The notes: generated by a model not told the origin, from the sequence alone. DNA of 48,365 bases from Mycobacterium nebraskense (GCF_002102255.1 NZ_LQPH01000026.1:1-48365), one strand, 5' to 3'; numbered from the stretch's first letter, positions 29,033 to 36,935 are shown. Numbers and translations are program-made.

Positions 29033-30031
29033 ATGCCGCCGACTGTCGACATGGGAATTCCCGGCGCGTCCAGCTCGGTAGCCAGCGATCCAGCCCGCAA
29101 GCGAGTGCTTCTGGCCGAGCCGCGTGGTTACTGCGCGGGCGTGGATAGGGCCGTCGAGACGGTCGAACGCGCGCTGGAAAAGCACGGCGCACCGGTGTAC
29201 GTGCGCCACGAGATCGTGCACAACCGGCACGTGGTGGACACGCTGGAAAAAGCCGGTGCGGTGTTCGTCGAGGAAACCGACGAGGTCCCCGAGGGATCCA
29301 TCGTGGTGTTCTCCGCGCACGGGGTGGCGCCGACGGTGTACGCCGAGGCCGCCGAACGTAACCTGCACACCATCGACGCCACCTGTCCGCTGGTGACCAA
29401 GGTGCACAACGAGGCCAGGCGATTCGCGCGCAACGACTACGACATCCTGCTGATCGGCCATGAGGGGCACGAAGAGGTCATCGGGACCTCCGGCGAAGCG
29501 CCCGAACACGTGCAGCTGGTCGACGGGGTCGCCGCCGTGGACAACGTGACGGTCCGGGACGAGAACAAGGTGATCTGGCTGTCGCAGACCACGCTGTCGG
29601 TCGACGAGACCATGGAAATCGTCGACCGGCTGCGGCAACGCTTCCCGAAGCTGCAGGATCCGCCCAGCGATGACATTTGTTACGCGACCCAGAACCGGCA
29701 GGTTGCCGTCAAGGCGATGGCCCCCGAGTGCCAGCTGGTGATCGTCGTCGGATCACGGAATTCATCGAACTCGGTGCGGCTGGTCGAGGTGGCGCTGGGC
29801 GGCGGCGCCGCGGCCGCGCACCTGGTCGACTGGGCCGACGATATCGACCCGGCGTGGTTGGAAGGGGTGACCACCGTGGGCGTCACCTCCGGTGCGTCTG
29901 TCCCCGAAGTCCTGGTGCGCGGTGTGCTGGAGCGGCTCGCCGATTACGGCTACGACGTGGTGCAACCGGTCACCACGGCACAGGAAACCGTGGTGTTCGC
30001 GCTGCCGCGCGAGATCCGGTCATTGCTCTGA
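29033..30031 (+). CDS. ispH: 4-hydroxy-3-methylbut-2-enyl diphosphate reductase IspH/LytB2 (Rv1110)
   Basis: A 332-aa [4Fe-4S] enzyme of the last MEP-pathway step, forming IPP and DMAPP. The cluster cysteines are C34 (GYCAGVDRA), C118 ([10 protein letters not shown]) and C216 ([10 protein letters not shown]). [10 protein letters not shown] and FSAHGV carry substrate-binding residues. The N-terminal [11 protein letters not shown] matches M. tuberculosis LytB2. Product isoprenoids feed enzymes such as the Z-prenyl synthase encoded at 7.7 kb. Confidence 0.96.
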   Translation: MPPTVDMGIPGASSSVASDPARKRVLLAEPRGYCAGVDRAVETVERALEKHGAPVYVRHEIVHNRHVVDTLEKAGAVFVEETDEVPEGSIVVFSAHGVAPTVYAEAAERNLHTIDATCPLVTKVHNEARRFARNDYDILLIGHEGHEEVIGTSGEAPEHVQLVDGVAAVDNVTVRDENKVIWLSQTTLSVDETMEIVDRLRQRFPKLQDPPSDDICYATQNRQVAVKAMAPECQLVIVVGSRNSSNSVRLVEVALGGGAAAAHLVDWADDIDPAWLEGVTTVGVTSGASVPEVLVRGVLERLADYGYDVVQPVTTAQETVVFALPREIRSLL

Positions 30032-30053
30032 CACGTCGGGCGCCGGATGGCGC

Positions 30054-31220
30054 TCAGACGTCGTATTCCCAGGAATCCGTCGGGGGTCGCTGAGACCGGC
30101 CATGCGTCCGTGAGCGGCGCTCAGGGCGCCGCTCGGCTGCGGGCTCGTCGGGCGCGCCAGCCCCCCGGTAGCGGACCTGCGAGATGGGGTGATGCGTCCC
30201 GTTGTTGCCGTTCGGGGCGGGGCGGCGGCGCCGCGGCTCGTAGGCGGGCTCATAGCGGTCGTAGCTGTCGTAGCGGCCGAAACGCTCCGGCGCCGAGGGC
30301 GGGTCGTACGGGTCCTCGAAACGGCTGCTGCGCGGCGCGGGCCGCTCGTAGGGGCTGCGGTGGGTGCGCGGCTCCCGACGGCCTTCCCGAGGCGATTGGC
30401 CGCGCGGGTCCGGATCGGCATCCGGCCTGGGGCGGCGCCGCGATCGGCGAGGCGGTTCCGCGGCGTCGTAGTCCCGGGCGGTCGCCGAGCCTCTCCGATT
30501 CGAGCGCCGCTCGCCCGCGTCGTCCAGCGGCTCCCGGGTACGCCGGGATTGGGCTCGGGCCGACCCGGTGGCGGACCGATCGGTGGGCGCCGTCCGGCGG
30601 GCCCGCGACGGGGAACTGGCGCCGCGGCCGCGCCGCGCCTTGGCGGGGGCTGCCGCGCCGGCATCGTCGTCAGATTCCGGGCCGGACTCCGGGCGCAAGA
30701 TCGCCTGCAGTTTGGCGGCGATACCGCCGACGACGGACTTGACGTCGGTGGACTCCGCGTCGTCGGACGCGTTCGGCGCCGCGGTCGCCCGATGCGACAT
30801 CCCGAAATACCACCTGGTCAACCCGATCAGCAGCACGACACCGGCGGTTCCCAGCATCAGCGGGAAGCGCTCGATGAGTGGATAGCCGCAGTTGATCAGC
30901 AGATCTTTGAGATGGCCGACTTTGGCGTCGTGGAACAACCAGTACGCGCCGGGCACCGCGAAGAAAAGTATCAGCGGGGGCTGGATGATCGCGGTGAACA
31001 GCCCGTCCTGGCGCACCGCCAGCACCGCTGCCACACAGCCGGCTATATAGAAGCCGGCGAAGACATGGGTCAGCTCCTTGTGACCGGCGTCGATTCCGTA
31101 ACCGATTGCGGTGGCGGTGACGGCGAGAAGCAGCGCGGCGTACCACGGCACACCTGGGATATCTGGGTGGATCGAGCGGTGGGAGGCGTCCACCCTCGAG
31201 GTTGCCCGCTGTCCTGACAC
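30054..31220 (-). CDS. DUF6542 membrane protein with long Arg/Pro-rich tail (Rv1111c)
   Basis: A 388-aa protein. The N-terminal ~145 residues carry four membrane segments (VPWYAALLLAVTATAIGYGI, FAGFYIAGCVAAVLAV, IIQPPLILFFAVPGAYWLF, LMLGTAGVVLLIGLTRWYF). The remaining ~240 residues form a low-complexity, Arg/Ser/Pro/Asp-rich, probably disordered cytosolic tail ending in WEYDV. The GTG start at 31220 has TACGGT (31227-31232, minus strand) 6 nt upstream, so it is probably leaderless. The charged tail may be an RNA, DNA or protein docking region; function is unknown. Confidence 0.83.
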   Translation of the reverse strand: MSGQRATSRVDASHRSIHPDIPGVPWYAALLLAVTATAIGYGIDAGHKELTHVFAGFYIAGCVAAVLAVRQDGLFTAIIQPPLILFFAVPGAYWLFHDAKVGHLKDLLINCGYPLIERFPLMLGTAGVVLLIGLTRWYFGMSHRATAAPNASDDAESTDVKSVVGGIAAKLQAILRPESGPESDDDAGAAAPAKARRGRGASSPSRARRTAPTDRSATGSARAQSRRTREPLDDAGERRSNRRGSATARDYDAAEPPRRSRRRPRPDADPDPRGQSPREGRREPRTHRSPYERPAPRSSRFEDPYDPPSAPERFGRYDSYDRYEPAYEPRRRRPAPNGNNGTHHPISQVRYRGAGAPDEPAAERRPERRSRTHGRSQRPPTDSWEYDV

Positions 31221-31226
31221 ATGTCG

Positions 31227-31232
31227 ACCGTA
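31227..31232 (-). promoter_or_regulatory. Leaderless -10 box of the Rv1111c-like gene
   Basis: On the minus strand TACGGT lies 6 nt before the GTG start at 31220. Confidence 0.45.
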
Positions 31233-31336
31233 CCGGCAATGGGCCCAAAGGCCCGTAAATACCTTGTAGCGATCCCGGGCGTGCCATGCCGATCGCGCGC
31301 GAAAGGTCCATGGCAGCCCGCGCCGCCGCCGACCCC

Positions 31337-31342
31337 TAGACT
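31337..31342 (+). promoter_or_regulatory. -10 box of ychF
   Basis: TAGACT lies 9 nt before GTG 31352, giving a leader of at most two or three bases. Confidence 0.5.
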
Positions 31343-31351
31343 TGGGTCCCT

Positions 31352-32425
31352 GTGAGCCTGAGCCTGGGAATCGTGGGTCTGCCCAACGTCGGTAAGTCGA
31401 CTCTGTTCAACGCGCTGACCCGCAACAATGTGGTGGCGGCCAACTATCCGTTCGCGACGATCGAACCGAACGAGGGTGTGGTTCCGCTCCCCGATCCGCG
31501 GCTGGACAAGCTGGCCGAGCTTTTCGCATCCGAGCGCATCGTGCCGGCGCCGGTGACGTTCGTCGACATCGCGGGGCTGGTCAAGGGCGCGTCCGAGGGG
31601 GCGGGGCTCGGCAACAAGTTCCTGGCCCACATCCGCGAATGTGACGCCATCTGCCAGGTGGTCCGGGTGTTCTCCGACGACGACGTGACCCATGTGGCCG
31701 GTGAGGTGGATCCCAAATCGGATATCGAGGTCGTCGAGACCGAGTTGATCCTGGCCGACCTGCAGACCCTGGAGCGCGCTTTGCCGCGGCTGGAGAAGGA
31801 GGCCCGCACCACCAAGGAGCGCAGGCCGGTGTACGACGCGGCGGTGGCCGCCCAGGAGACGTTGAACGGCGGCACGACGCTGTTCGGGGCCGGGGTGGAT
31901 ACGTCCCTGTTGCGGGAGCTGAACCTGTTGACCACCAAGCCTTTTCTGTATGTCTTCAATGCCGATGAGGCGGTGCTGACCGACGCGGCGCGGATTGCCG
32001 AGCTGCGTCAGCTGGTGGCGCCCGCCGACGCGGTGTTCCTGGATGCGGCCATCGAAGCCGAGCTGAACGAGCTCGACGACGAGTCGGCGGCCGAACTGCT
32101 GGAGTCGATCGGGCAGAGCGAACGCGGGCTCGACGCGCTGGCCCGCGCGGGTTTCCACACCCTCAAGCTGCAGACGTTTTTGACGGCGGGCCCAAAAGAG
32201 GCGCGGGCGTGGGTCATTCACCAGGGCGATACAGCCCCGAAGGCCGCCGGGGTGATCCACACCGATTTCGAAAAGGGCTTCATCAAAGCCGAGATCGTGT
32301 CCTACGACGACCTGATCGCTGCGGGTTCGATGGCGGCGGCCAAGGCGGCAGGCAAGGTCCGGATGGAGGGCAAGGACTACGTCATGGCCGATGGCGACGT
32401 GGTCGAGTTCCGGTTCAACATCTAG
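31352..32425 (+). CDS. ychF: Redox-responsive ATPase YchF/OLA1 (Rv1112)
   Basis: A 357-aa Obg-family P-loop protein. GLPNVGKSTLFNALT is the Walker A (G1), and DIAGLVKGASEGAGLGNKFL is G3. The family has an altered G4 (NADE here, FNADEAVL) and binds ATP rather than GTP. The C-terminal TGS domain is seen in LQTFLTAGPKEARAWVIHQG to YVMADGDVVEFRFNI. YchF associates with ribosomes and is a negative regulator of oxidative stress responses in several bacteria. The length is standard. Confidence 0.96.
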   Translation: MSLSLGIVGLPNVGKSTLFNALTRNNVVAANYPFATIEPNEGVVPLPDPRLDKLAELFASERIVPAPVTFVDIAGLVKGASEGAGLGNKFLAHIRECDAICQVVRVFSDDDVTHVAGEVDPKSDIEVVETELILADLQTLERALPRLEKEARTTKERRPVYDAAVAAQETLNGGTTLFGAGVDTSLLRELNLLTTKPFLYVFNADEAVLTDAARIAELRQLVAPADAVFLDAAIEAELNELDDESAAELLESIGQSERGLDALARAGFHTLKLQTFLTAGPKEARAWVIHQGDTAPKAAGVIHTDFEKGFIKAEIVSYDDLIAAGSMAAAKAAGKVRMEGKDYVMADGDVVEFRFNI

Positions 32426-32457
32426 CGGCGGAGTCGCGGCTCGACCATGCTGGACAG

Positions 32458-32844
32458 ATGGCGGCTGTCAAGCAGACGGGACGGTGGGTCCGGGGTTCTA
32501 CGGGCATTTTGATGGGTTGTGGGTTGGCGTTGTCCGCCTTCGGGCTCGGCGGCACGGCTCAGGCGGCCCCGGTCCCCGCGCCGACCGCTCACTGGTGCCC
32601 GGGCAATCCATGGGACCCGAGCTGGGGCATCGTCTACAACTGGGACTGGAACCAGTGCCACGACTGGCAAGGTCCGGCGGGCCAGAGTTTCCCGGCGGGT
32701 GCGGGACCCTGGGGGCCCCCGCCGGCGTGGGCGCCGACGCCACCACCACCTCCACCGTCGTGGGCGCCCGGAGCTCAATTGATGTGGAACCCGACCCGCG
32801 GCACTTGGGGATTCTGGAACAACGGTATTTGGACCCCGGCCTAA
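32458..32844 (+). CDS. Small secreted Trp/Pro-rich protein
   Basis: A 128-aa exported protein. A signal peptide (residues 1-37, hydrophobic core STGILMGCGLALSAFGLGG, cleavage after AQA) leaves a mature chain of about 91 residues that is rich in Trp (about one in nine), Pro and Gly. It has two Cys (HWCPGNPWD and NQCHDW) spaced for a disulfide, a PPPPPP linker and a C-terminal GTWGFWNNGIWTP. Similar small DWNxCHDW proteins are common in mycobacterial secretomes, with unknown roles. CATGCT 6 nt before ATG suggests a leaderless start. It is 32 nt after ychF. Confidence 0.78.
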   Translation: MAAVKQTGRWVRGSTGILMGCGLALSAFGLGGTAQAAPVPAPTAHWCPGNPWDPSWGIVYNWDWNQCHDWQGPAGQSFPAGAGPWGPPPAWAPTPPPPPPSWAPGAQLMWNPTRGTWGFWNNGIWTPA

Positions 32845-32953
32845 GCGAACGCGACGGCTCTAGTTTCTCTCCAAGCCGCCCTCTTGTCGGCGGGGTTCCT
32901 TAGCATGCCCTCGTCGCACTAGCTTGCACCGCCACGGCAGCCGGGAGGGCTCC
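32845..32953 (+). terminator. Possible terminator hairpin after the secreted-protein gene
   Basis: Near 32876-32900 a CCGCC and GGCGG pair encloses a short pyrimidine-rich loop and is followed by GGTTCCTT, a weak U-rich stretch. The stem is only 5 bp, so this is tentative. The gap ends with GGGAGGG, the ribosome-binding site of the VOC gene. Confidence 0.3.
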
Positions 32954-33352
32954 ATGCAGTTCGTTTCCACCCGCATCATCACCGCCGACGTCAACCGGCT
33001 CGTCGAGTTCTACGAGATGGTCACCGAGGTCCACGCCGTATGGGGCAATGAGCTTTTCGCCGAGATCCCGACGCCGGTTGGCACGCTGGCCATCGGCAGC
33101 GACAAGACGGTACCGTTGTTTGCGCCTGGGTCCGCCGAGCCCGCGGCCAACCGCAGCATGATCGTGGAGTTCATGGTCGAGGACGTGGACGCGGAATACG
33201 AGCGGCTCCACGAGCGCGTCCCTGAGATTGTGACAACCCCTACCACCATGCCGTGGGGCAATCGCGCGCTGCTGCTAAGGGATCCGGATAGAAATCTCGT
33301 TAACCTGTTTACTCCAGTCACCGACGAGGCCCGCGCCAAGTTCGGAATGTGA
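32954..33352 (+). CDS. VOC (glyoxalase/bleomycin-resistance) superfamily protein
   Basis: A 132-aa single-chain vicinal-oxygen-chelate protein. The first beta-alpha module is STRIITADVNRLVEFYEMVT, and the second is VEFMVEDVDAEYERLHERV, ending in LLLRDPDRNLVNLFTP. A metal-ligand Glu position in IVEFMVEDV is present. The substrate cannot be deduced. ATG 32954 follows GGGAGGG by 6 nt; the GTG-type extension to 32924 is unlikely. Its TGA overlaps a downstream GTG that opens a 28-codon frame. Confidence 0.82.
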   Translation: MQFVSTRIITADVNRLVEFYEMVTEVHAVWGNELFAEIPTPVGTLAIGSDKTVPLFAPGSAEPAANRSMIVEFMVEDVDAEYERLHERVPEIVTTPTTMPWGNRALLLRDPDRNLVNLFTPVTDEARAKFGM

Positions 33353-33435
33353 CTGTCGGCCTCGCGCTCATCAAGCGCAAGGCCGGCATCGACCGGGGGA
33401 TGGCGGACACCGAACGCGGGTCCGACTACAGCTGA
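33349..33435 (+). pseudogene. 28-codon ORF coupled to the VOC stop, possible gene remnant
   Basis: GTG 33349 overlaps the VOC stop by GTGA. The frame reads VTVGLALIKRKAGIDRGMADTERGSDYS and then stops. The opening LALIKRKAGIDR resembles the start of EthD-type small proteins, so this may be the surviving 5' end of a lost downstream gene. It could also be a non-coding coincidence. The 144 nt from its stop to the next start (33436-33579) contain no gene I can support, apart from the -10 box of the next gene. Confidence 0.3.
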
Positions 33436-33565
33436 CCGCGGCGCAGCCGTTTGCTGGCAGCGGCGTCTGGCGCCCTGCCAGGTTTGCTGAAAGTGCGGCA
33501 GAGACCATTATTCGGTTTGCGAATGACGTGCGCCACAAATTTTGGCGAACAATAACTGCTATTGC

Positions 33566-33571
33566 TAGCGT
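33566..33571 (+). promoter_or_regulatory. Leaderless -10 box of the NlpC/P60-like gene
   Basis: TAGCGT lies 8 nt before ATG 33580, the same box and spacing as at phoAT and the ketosteroid isomerase. Confidence 0.5.
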
Positions 33572-33579
33572 CGCCGCCC

Positions 33580-34125
33580 ATGGTAGTACTTGCAACATTG
33601 ATGTCATTGATCAATCAGGTATCCGGGACGCCCTATATTGCGGGTGGAGATTCTCCCTCCGGGACGGATTGCTCGGGACTTGTTTCCTGGGTGGCCAATG
33701 CGGCGTCCGACAGGCCGGTTTTCGGTAACCGGTTCAACACCGGGAATGAAGAGGCGGCTTTGTTGGCGCGCGGCTTTCAATACGGGACCGCCCCCAACGC
33801 CCTCGTGATCGGGTGGAACGGCGGCCACACGGCCGCGACCCTGCCGGACGGGACCCCGGTATCCAGTGGTGAGCACGGCGGAGTGCACATCGGTGGTGCC
33901 GGTGCCTACCAGGCCGGGTTCACGCACCATATGTTCCTGCCGATGCCGCCGGACGGCGAGGGCGCTCTTCCCCCGCCGCCGGATGCGCCGCCCCCGCCGC
34001 CGGACGCTCCGCCGCCACCGCCGGAGGCGCCGCCCGTCCTGGTCGATGCCACGGCCCCTGCACCGCCCGCACCCCCGGCGCCCGAAATGCCGCCGCCCGG
34101 CGATCCCGGAATTGCGAATCCCTAA
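33580..34125 (+). CDS. NlpC/P60-like peptidoglycan hydrolase domain protein with Pro-rich tail, no signal peptide
   Basis: A 181-aa protein. Residues 15-125 look like a cysteine peptidase of NlpC/P60 type: TPYIAGGDSPSGTDCSGLVSWV with C31, then GWNGGHTAATLPDG with H83, and GEHGGVHIGG with H99. Similar modules occur in mycobacteriophage lysins and tail proteins. The C-terminal 55 residues are three PPPPPDA-type repeats and a Pro/Ala tail. The first 14 residues (MVVLATLMSLINQV) are too short and uncharged for a normal signal peptide. The start at 33580 is set by TAGCGT 8 nt upstream; a TTG at 33562 is the only extension. Export by a non-Sec route or phage origin are both possible. Confidence 0.68.
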   Translation: MVVLATLMSLINQVSGTPYIAGGDSPSGTDCSGLVSWVANAASDRPVFGNRFNTGNEEAALLARGFQYGTAPNALVIGWNGGHTAATLPDGTPVSSGEHGGVHIGGAGAYQAGFTHHMFLPMPPDGEGALPPPPDAPPPPPDAPPPPPEAPPVLVDATAPAPPAPPAPEMPPPGDPGIANP

Positions 34126-34448
34126 CGAATTGAATTCGCGAAGGCGTCAATTTGTGGGCGGATTATTTCTGCGGTATGGCTCGCCGGAGCGGTTCCCGCC
34201 TTGCCAAAAGTGAAATAGTGCCAACATCGCGAGGTTTGTGACCTGCACCACTTTGCCGCACCCGTCAATCGACCGGGATTCGTGCGGAAACAATGCGATG
34301 GTGTGCCCCGGGTGTCGATTACGGCGCCCGGGGCACACTTTGCTGGCGCTCACCCCCAGCCGGCGGTGTCGGTGGGCGATATGCTGGCGCTGCTCGCCGC
34401 GATCGGTACGGGCGCAACTTCCAGGAACGAGCTAGGCGGTCTCCGGCC
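34126..34448. other. 323-nt intergenic region with strong hairpin and short ORF
   Basis: The first 170 nt have lower GC than the genes around and no feature I can support. A 12-bp perfect hairpin follows (34301-34338). An open frame from GTG 34282 to the TGA at 34450-34452 (56 codons, with an internal ATG at 34381) overlaps the next start by ATGA. TATGCT at 34380-34385 could be a -10 box. Confidence 0.5.
34301..34338 (+). terminator. 12-bp perfect hairpin (terminator or leader structure)
   Basis: GTGTGCCCCGGG (34301-34312) pairs fully with CCCGGGGCACAC (34327-34338) across a 14-nt loop and is followed by TTTG. It is the strongest stem-loop I found in the window. It may end the NlpC/P60 transcript, 176 nt downstream of that gene, or sit in the leader of the ABM gene. 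Confidence 0.55.
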
Positions 34449-34772
34449 ATGATCTTCATCGTCGTCAAATTCGAGACCAAGCCCGAGTGGACGGACCGCT
34501 GGCCAGAACTCGTCGCCTCGTTCACGGCCGCCACTCGTGCCGAGGAAGGCAACCTGTGGTTCGAGTGGTCGCGCAGCCTCGACAACCCGGCCGAGTACGT
34601 CTTGGTGGAGGCCTTTCGTGACGGGGAGGCGGGCGGGGTCCACGTCAACAGCGATCACTTCAAGCAGGCGATGCAAGAACTCCCACAGGCCCTGACGTCC
34701 ACCCCGAAGATCGTCAACCAGACGATCGACGCGACGGGATGGTCGGAGATGGGGGAGATGTCGGTCGGCTAG
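34449..34772 (+). CDS. Antibiotic biosynthesis monooxygenase (ABM) domain protein, Rv1117-like
   Basis: A 107-aa dimeric alpha+beta-barrel protein. FIVVKFETKPEWTDRWPELVASFTAATRAEEGNLWFEWSRS and AEYVLVEAFRDGEAGGVHVNSDHF are the two halves of the ABM fold. Family members are cofactor-free quinol monooxygenases, haem-degrading enzymes or non-catalytic; the haem-ligand Asn/His pattern of MhuD is not evident. It equals the length I recall for Rv1117. The start overlaps a short upstream frame by 4 nt. Its stop codon overlaps the stop of the convergent papain-fold gene in a shared CTAG. Confidence 0.8.
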   Translation: MIFIVVKFETKPEWTDRWPELVASFTAATRAEEGNLWFEWSRSLDNPAEYVLVEAFRDGEAGGVHVNSDHFKQAMQELPQALTSTPKIVNQTIDATGWSEMGEMSVG

Positions 34773-35458
34773 CCGACTTCGCTTATCGTGACGGTGATTT
34801 CGTTGCCCAGCTGATAGCCAGGGGCCAGCGGAAGCGTGTCACCGCTCCAGAACTTGCCCGGGTCGAACCAGTTTGCGTCCTTATCCGTGTTGAGCAATCC
34901 CATTTCCTCGTAGGTGATCGCCACCGTCTCCGCGCAATAGGCCGTGGAAAGGCTCATCTTGCGTTCCTCCCGTCGGCGCCGGGTCTGCTCTCGAATCTTG
35001 TTGTCCACCACCGGGATTCCCCGCACCCAGTCGTTAATGGTCGGGAGCCGGCCGCGGAACCAGCGACCGGTCAGCCGGGCGGTGGTGGGAAACGCGGTGC
35101 CGTCCATCCGTGCGATCACCCGCAGGAGCTTGTTCTCCTGTTCGCGGGTGGGGTGGGGCGTCAGCTGACGTAACCAGCACCGCTGGTCGTAGCGTTGCGT
35201 CCACTGCAAGACGGCCTGGTGCAGATCGTTGAGCTGCACGCCGCGGTGGTTGGTTCCGGTCCACATGTCGACGAGCTTGTCGCCCAATTCGGCGTGCCAG
35301 ATCAACGGGGGCAGGTCGTCGATGGCCACCGTCATGCCGACGTGATTCACCGGTGCGTTCGTCAACGTCTGAATCGCGCGGTCGGGCCGCGAGCGGCCCC
35401 GAAACAGCCAAAGATCGCCGGTGCGAGTCTCGTTCAGCGCTTGATCGAGGGTCAGCAT
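34769..35458 (-). CDS. Permuted papain-fold (YiiX/C92-type) amidase-like protein
   Basis: A 229-aa protein. The N-terminal TGDLWLFRGRSRPDRAIQTLTNAPVNHVGMTV holds the His (about H40) of the circularly permuted NlpC/P60 fold, and the Cys lies near the C-terminus in TAYCAETVAITYEEMGLL. This order, His before Cys, defines the permuted papain families that act on lipids, peptides or amides. There is no signal peptide, so the substrate is probably intracellular. ATG 35458 overlaps the CMD stop (TAATG), which indicates coupled translation. It could correspond to Rv1118c, but I am unsure. Confidence 0.72.
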   Translation of the reverse strand: MLTLDQALNETRTGDLWLFRGRSRPDRAIQTLTNAPVNHVGMTVAIDDLPPLIWHAELGDKLVDMWTGTNHRGVQLNDLHQAVLQWTQRYDQRCWLRQLTPHPTREQENKLLRVIARMDGTAFPTTARLTGRWFRGRLPTINDWVRGIPVVDNKIREQTRRRREERKMSLSTAYCAETVAITYEEMGLLNTDKDANWFDPGKFWSGDTLPLAPGYQLGNEITVTISEVG

Positions 35459-35829
35459 TATGAGCCGGCAAGTACTTCCCGTGCGACGTTGCGCGCGGTG
35501 GCGGCGGCAGGATAGCCGGCGTAGCCCGTCATGTGGTAGATCACCTCTTCGATCTCCTTGATGCTCAGCCCGTTGCGCAGCGCGATCGGGAAGTGAAATT
35601 TCAACTCGTCGGTGGCCCGCAGGGCGATGAGCGCGCCGAGTGTCACCAGGCTGCGCGAGCGACGATCCAGCCCGGGCCGGGTCCACAGCGCGCCGAAGAC
35701 GTGGTCGATGCCCAAGTCGCCGAGTTCGTCGGCGACGCCGCCGTCGCGCAGTGTGGTGGCGTCGTCGGGGATTAGGCCGGGCAGCATGTCCTTGAACACA
35801 TCCAGCCCTTGGGTGCGTGGGTCAGCCAT
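35458..35829 (-). CDS. Carboxymuconolactone decarboxylase (CMD) family protein
   Basis: A 123-aa all-helical protein. FGALWTRPGLDRRSRSLVTLGALIAL and LSIKEIEEVIYHMTGYAGYPAAATA are the CMD signature with the conserved Glu and His. The CxxC redox pair of AhpD is absent, so a decarboxylase or lactone enzyme is more likely than an alkylhydroperoxidase. AAAGG lies about 9 nt before ATG. It is the second gene of an SDR-CMD-papain-fold operon, 27 nt after the SDR. Confidence 0.86.
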   Translation of the reverse strand: MADPRTQGLDVFKDMLPGLIPDDATTLRDGGVADELGDLGIDHVFGALWTRPGLDRRSRSLVTLGALIALRATDELKFHFPIALRNGLSIKEIEEVIYHMTGYAGYPAAATARNVAREVLAGS

Positions 35830-35856
35830 TCGGTTTGCCTTTCAGTCGGGTTCGCG

Positions 35857-36657
35857 TCAACAGGGTTCACGGGAGATCTGGTAGTCGATGTAGGCGTCCC
35901 AGTCTTCGACGCGGCAGCGCAACTCGTCGACGACCTGCGGATGGGTGGGCACGAAGAAGCGGTTGCGCAGGATCGCGTCGGCGACCAGTTCGCCGACGGC
36001 TGCGGGATCGAGTAATTCGAACTGTTCGCCGGGGATGCGCAGCGGTGCCCCGCCGCCGAATTTCGGCACGGCGGCGGCGATGTTGGTCAGCACCGGCCCG
36101 GGGCACAGCAGTGTGACGCCAATGTTCTTGGGCCGCAGATAGATTGCGAGACCTTCGCTGATCTGCACGATGGCGGCCTTGGTCGCCGCGTAGGGCAGCC
36201 GGTCGTAGGAATAGGTGAAAAGCCCGGCGAAGGAGGCGGTGTTGACCAGATGCCCGCTGCCCTGGTCGAGCAGCAGGGGCAGAAAGGCCGCGTTGCTGCG
36301 CACCACCGACATGAGATTGATGTCCAGGATGCGCTGCCACTCGCTCACCGGAATGTCTTCGGGCAGGCCGTTCGTCAGCACGCCGACGTTGTTGACGACG
36401 ATGTCGATTCGGCCGAATCGCTGCAACGCAGCGTCGCGAATGCCTTCGAAGGCGGCCGATTCCGAGACGTCGGCGCGCTGCGGCAAGACGGCGCCGCCTC
36501 GGCTGCTCAGGTCGTCGGCCAGGGCGCGAACACCGTCGTCGTCCACGTCGACCGCCACGATGTGCGCGCCCCGGTCGGTAAGCGCACCCGCGATCGCGCG
36601 GCCGATCCCGCTGGCCGCCCCGGTGATGACGGCGACCTTGTCGCGAAGGGTCTCCAT
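35857..36657 (-). CDS. Short-chain dehydrogenase/reductase
   Basis: A 266-aa classical SDR: cofactor motif TGAASGIG at residues 13-20, an acidic residue after beta-2 (VAVDVDDDG) that favours NAD(H), NNVG, a catalytic Ser in NTASFAGL and YAATK as the Tyr-Lys pair. The substrate is unknown; the association with a CMD protein suggests a small hydroxy or keto acid, or a lactone pathway, which is inference. ATG 36657 gives METLRDKVAVITG; an upstream TTG would add 16 residues. It is divergent from the small membrane gene across 68 nt. Confidence 0.88.
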   Translation of the reverse strand: METLRDKVAVITGAASGIGRAIAGALTDRGAHIVAVDVDDDGVRALADDLSSRGGAVLPQRADVSESAAFEGIRDAALQRFGRIDIVVNNVGVLTNGLPEDIPVSEWQRILDINLMSVVRSNAAFLPLLLDQGSGHLVNTASFAGLFTYSYDRLPYAATKAAIVQISEGLAIYLRPKNIGVTLLCPGPVLTNIAAAVPKFGGGAPLRIPGEQFELLDPAAVGELVADAILRNRFFVPTHPQVVDELRCRVEDWDAYIDYQISREPC

Positions 36658-36713
36658 GGCGTGTCTGAGCCTGTTTCCGGTTGCAAGAGCACACAAGTTA
36701 ATCACAGCGTGAA

Positions 36714-36719
36714 TACTCT
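36714..36719 (+). promoter_or_regulatory. Leaderless -10 box of the 69-aa membrane protein
   Basis: TACTCT lies 6 nt before ATG 36726 in the divergent gap with the SDR operon. Confidence 0.5.
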
Positions 36720-36725
36720 GTGTTC

Positions 36726-36935
36726 ATGCGCAATGTGTGGAAATGGCTGGGACTGGCCGGCGTCGCCGGCGTCGTCGCCGGGGGCGCGCTGGTGGTTCGC
36801 GACCAACGCAAACGACGCGCGTACACGGCCGACGAGGTCCGGTCCCGCCTGCACCAGCGACTGGCCGAATACGACGAGGAGGGCTTTCAGTCCAAATCGG
36901 GATCGGCCGGGGCCTCGACGGCGAACAAACAATAG
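36726..36935 (+). CDS. 69-aa single-pass membrane protein
   Basis: The chain [24 protein letters not shown] forms one hydrophobic segment with a positive N-terminus, followed by a basic stretch ([25 protein letters not shown]) likely to be helical and cytosolic. I recognise no family, though short membrane proteins with a YTADEVRxRLxxR tail are common in mycobacteria. The last 49 nt overlap the end of the convergent cyclase gene. The -10 box and the high GC3 support translation. Confidence 0.7.
   Translation: MRNVWKWLGLAGVAGVVAGGALVVRDQRKRRAYTADEVRSRLHQRLAEYDEEGFQSKSGSAGASTANKQ

Noticed and set aside
33371..33614. Minus-strand frames in the gap before the NlpC/P60-like gene
   Set aside because: They run into the plus-strand gene, have no motif and no promoter or ribosome-binding site.
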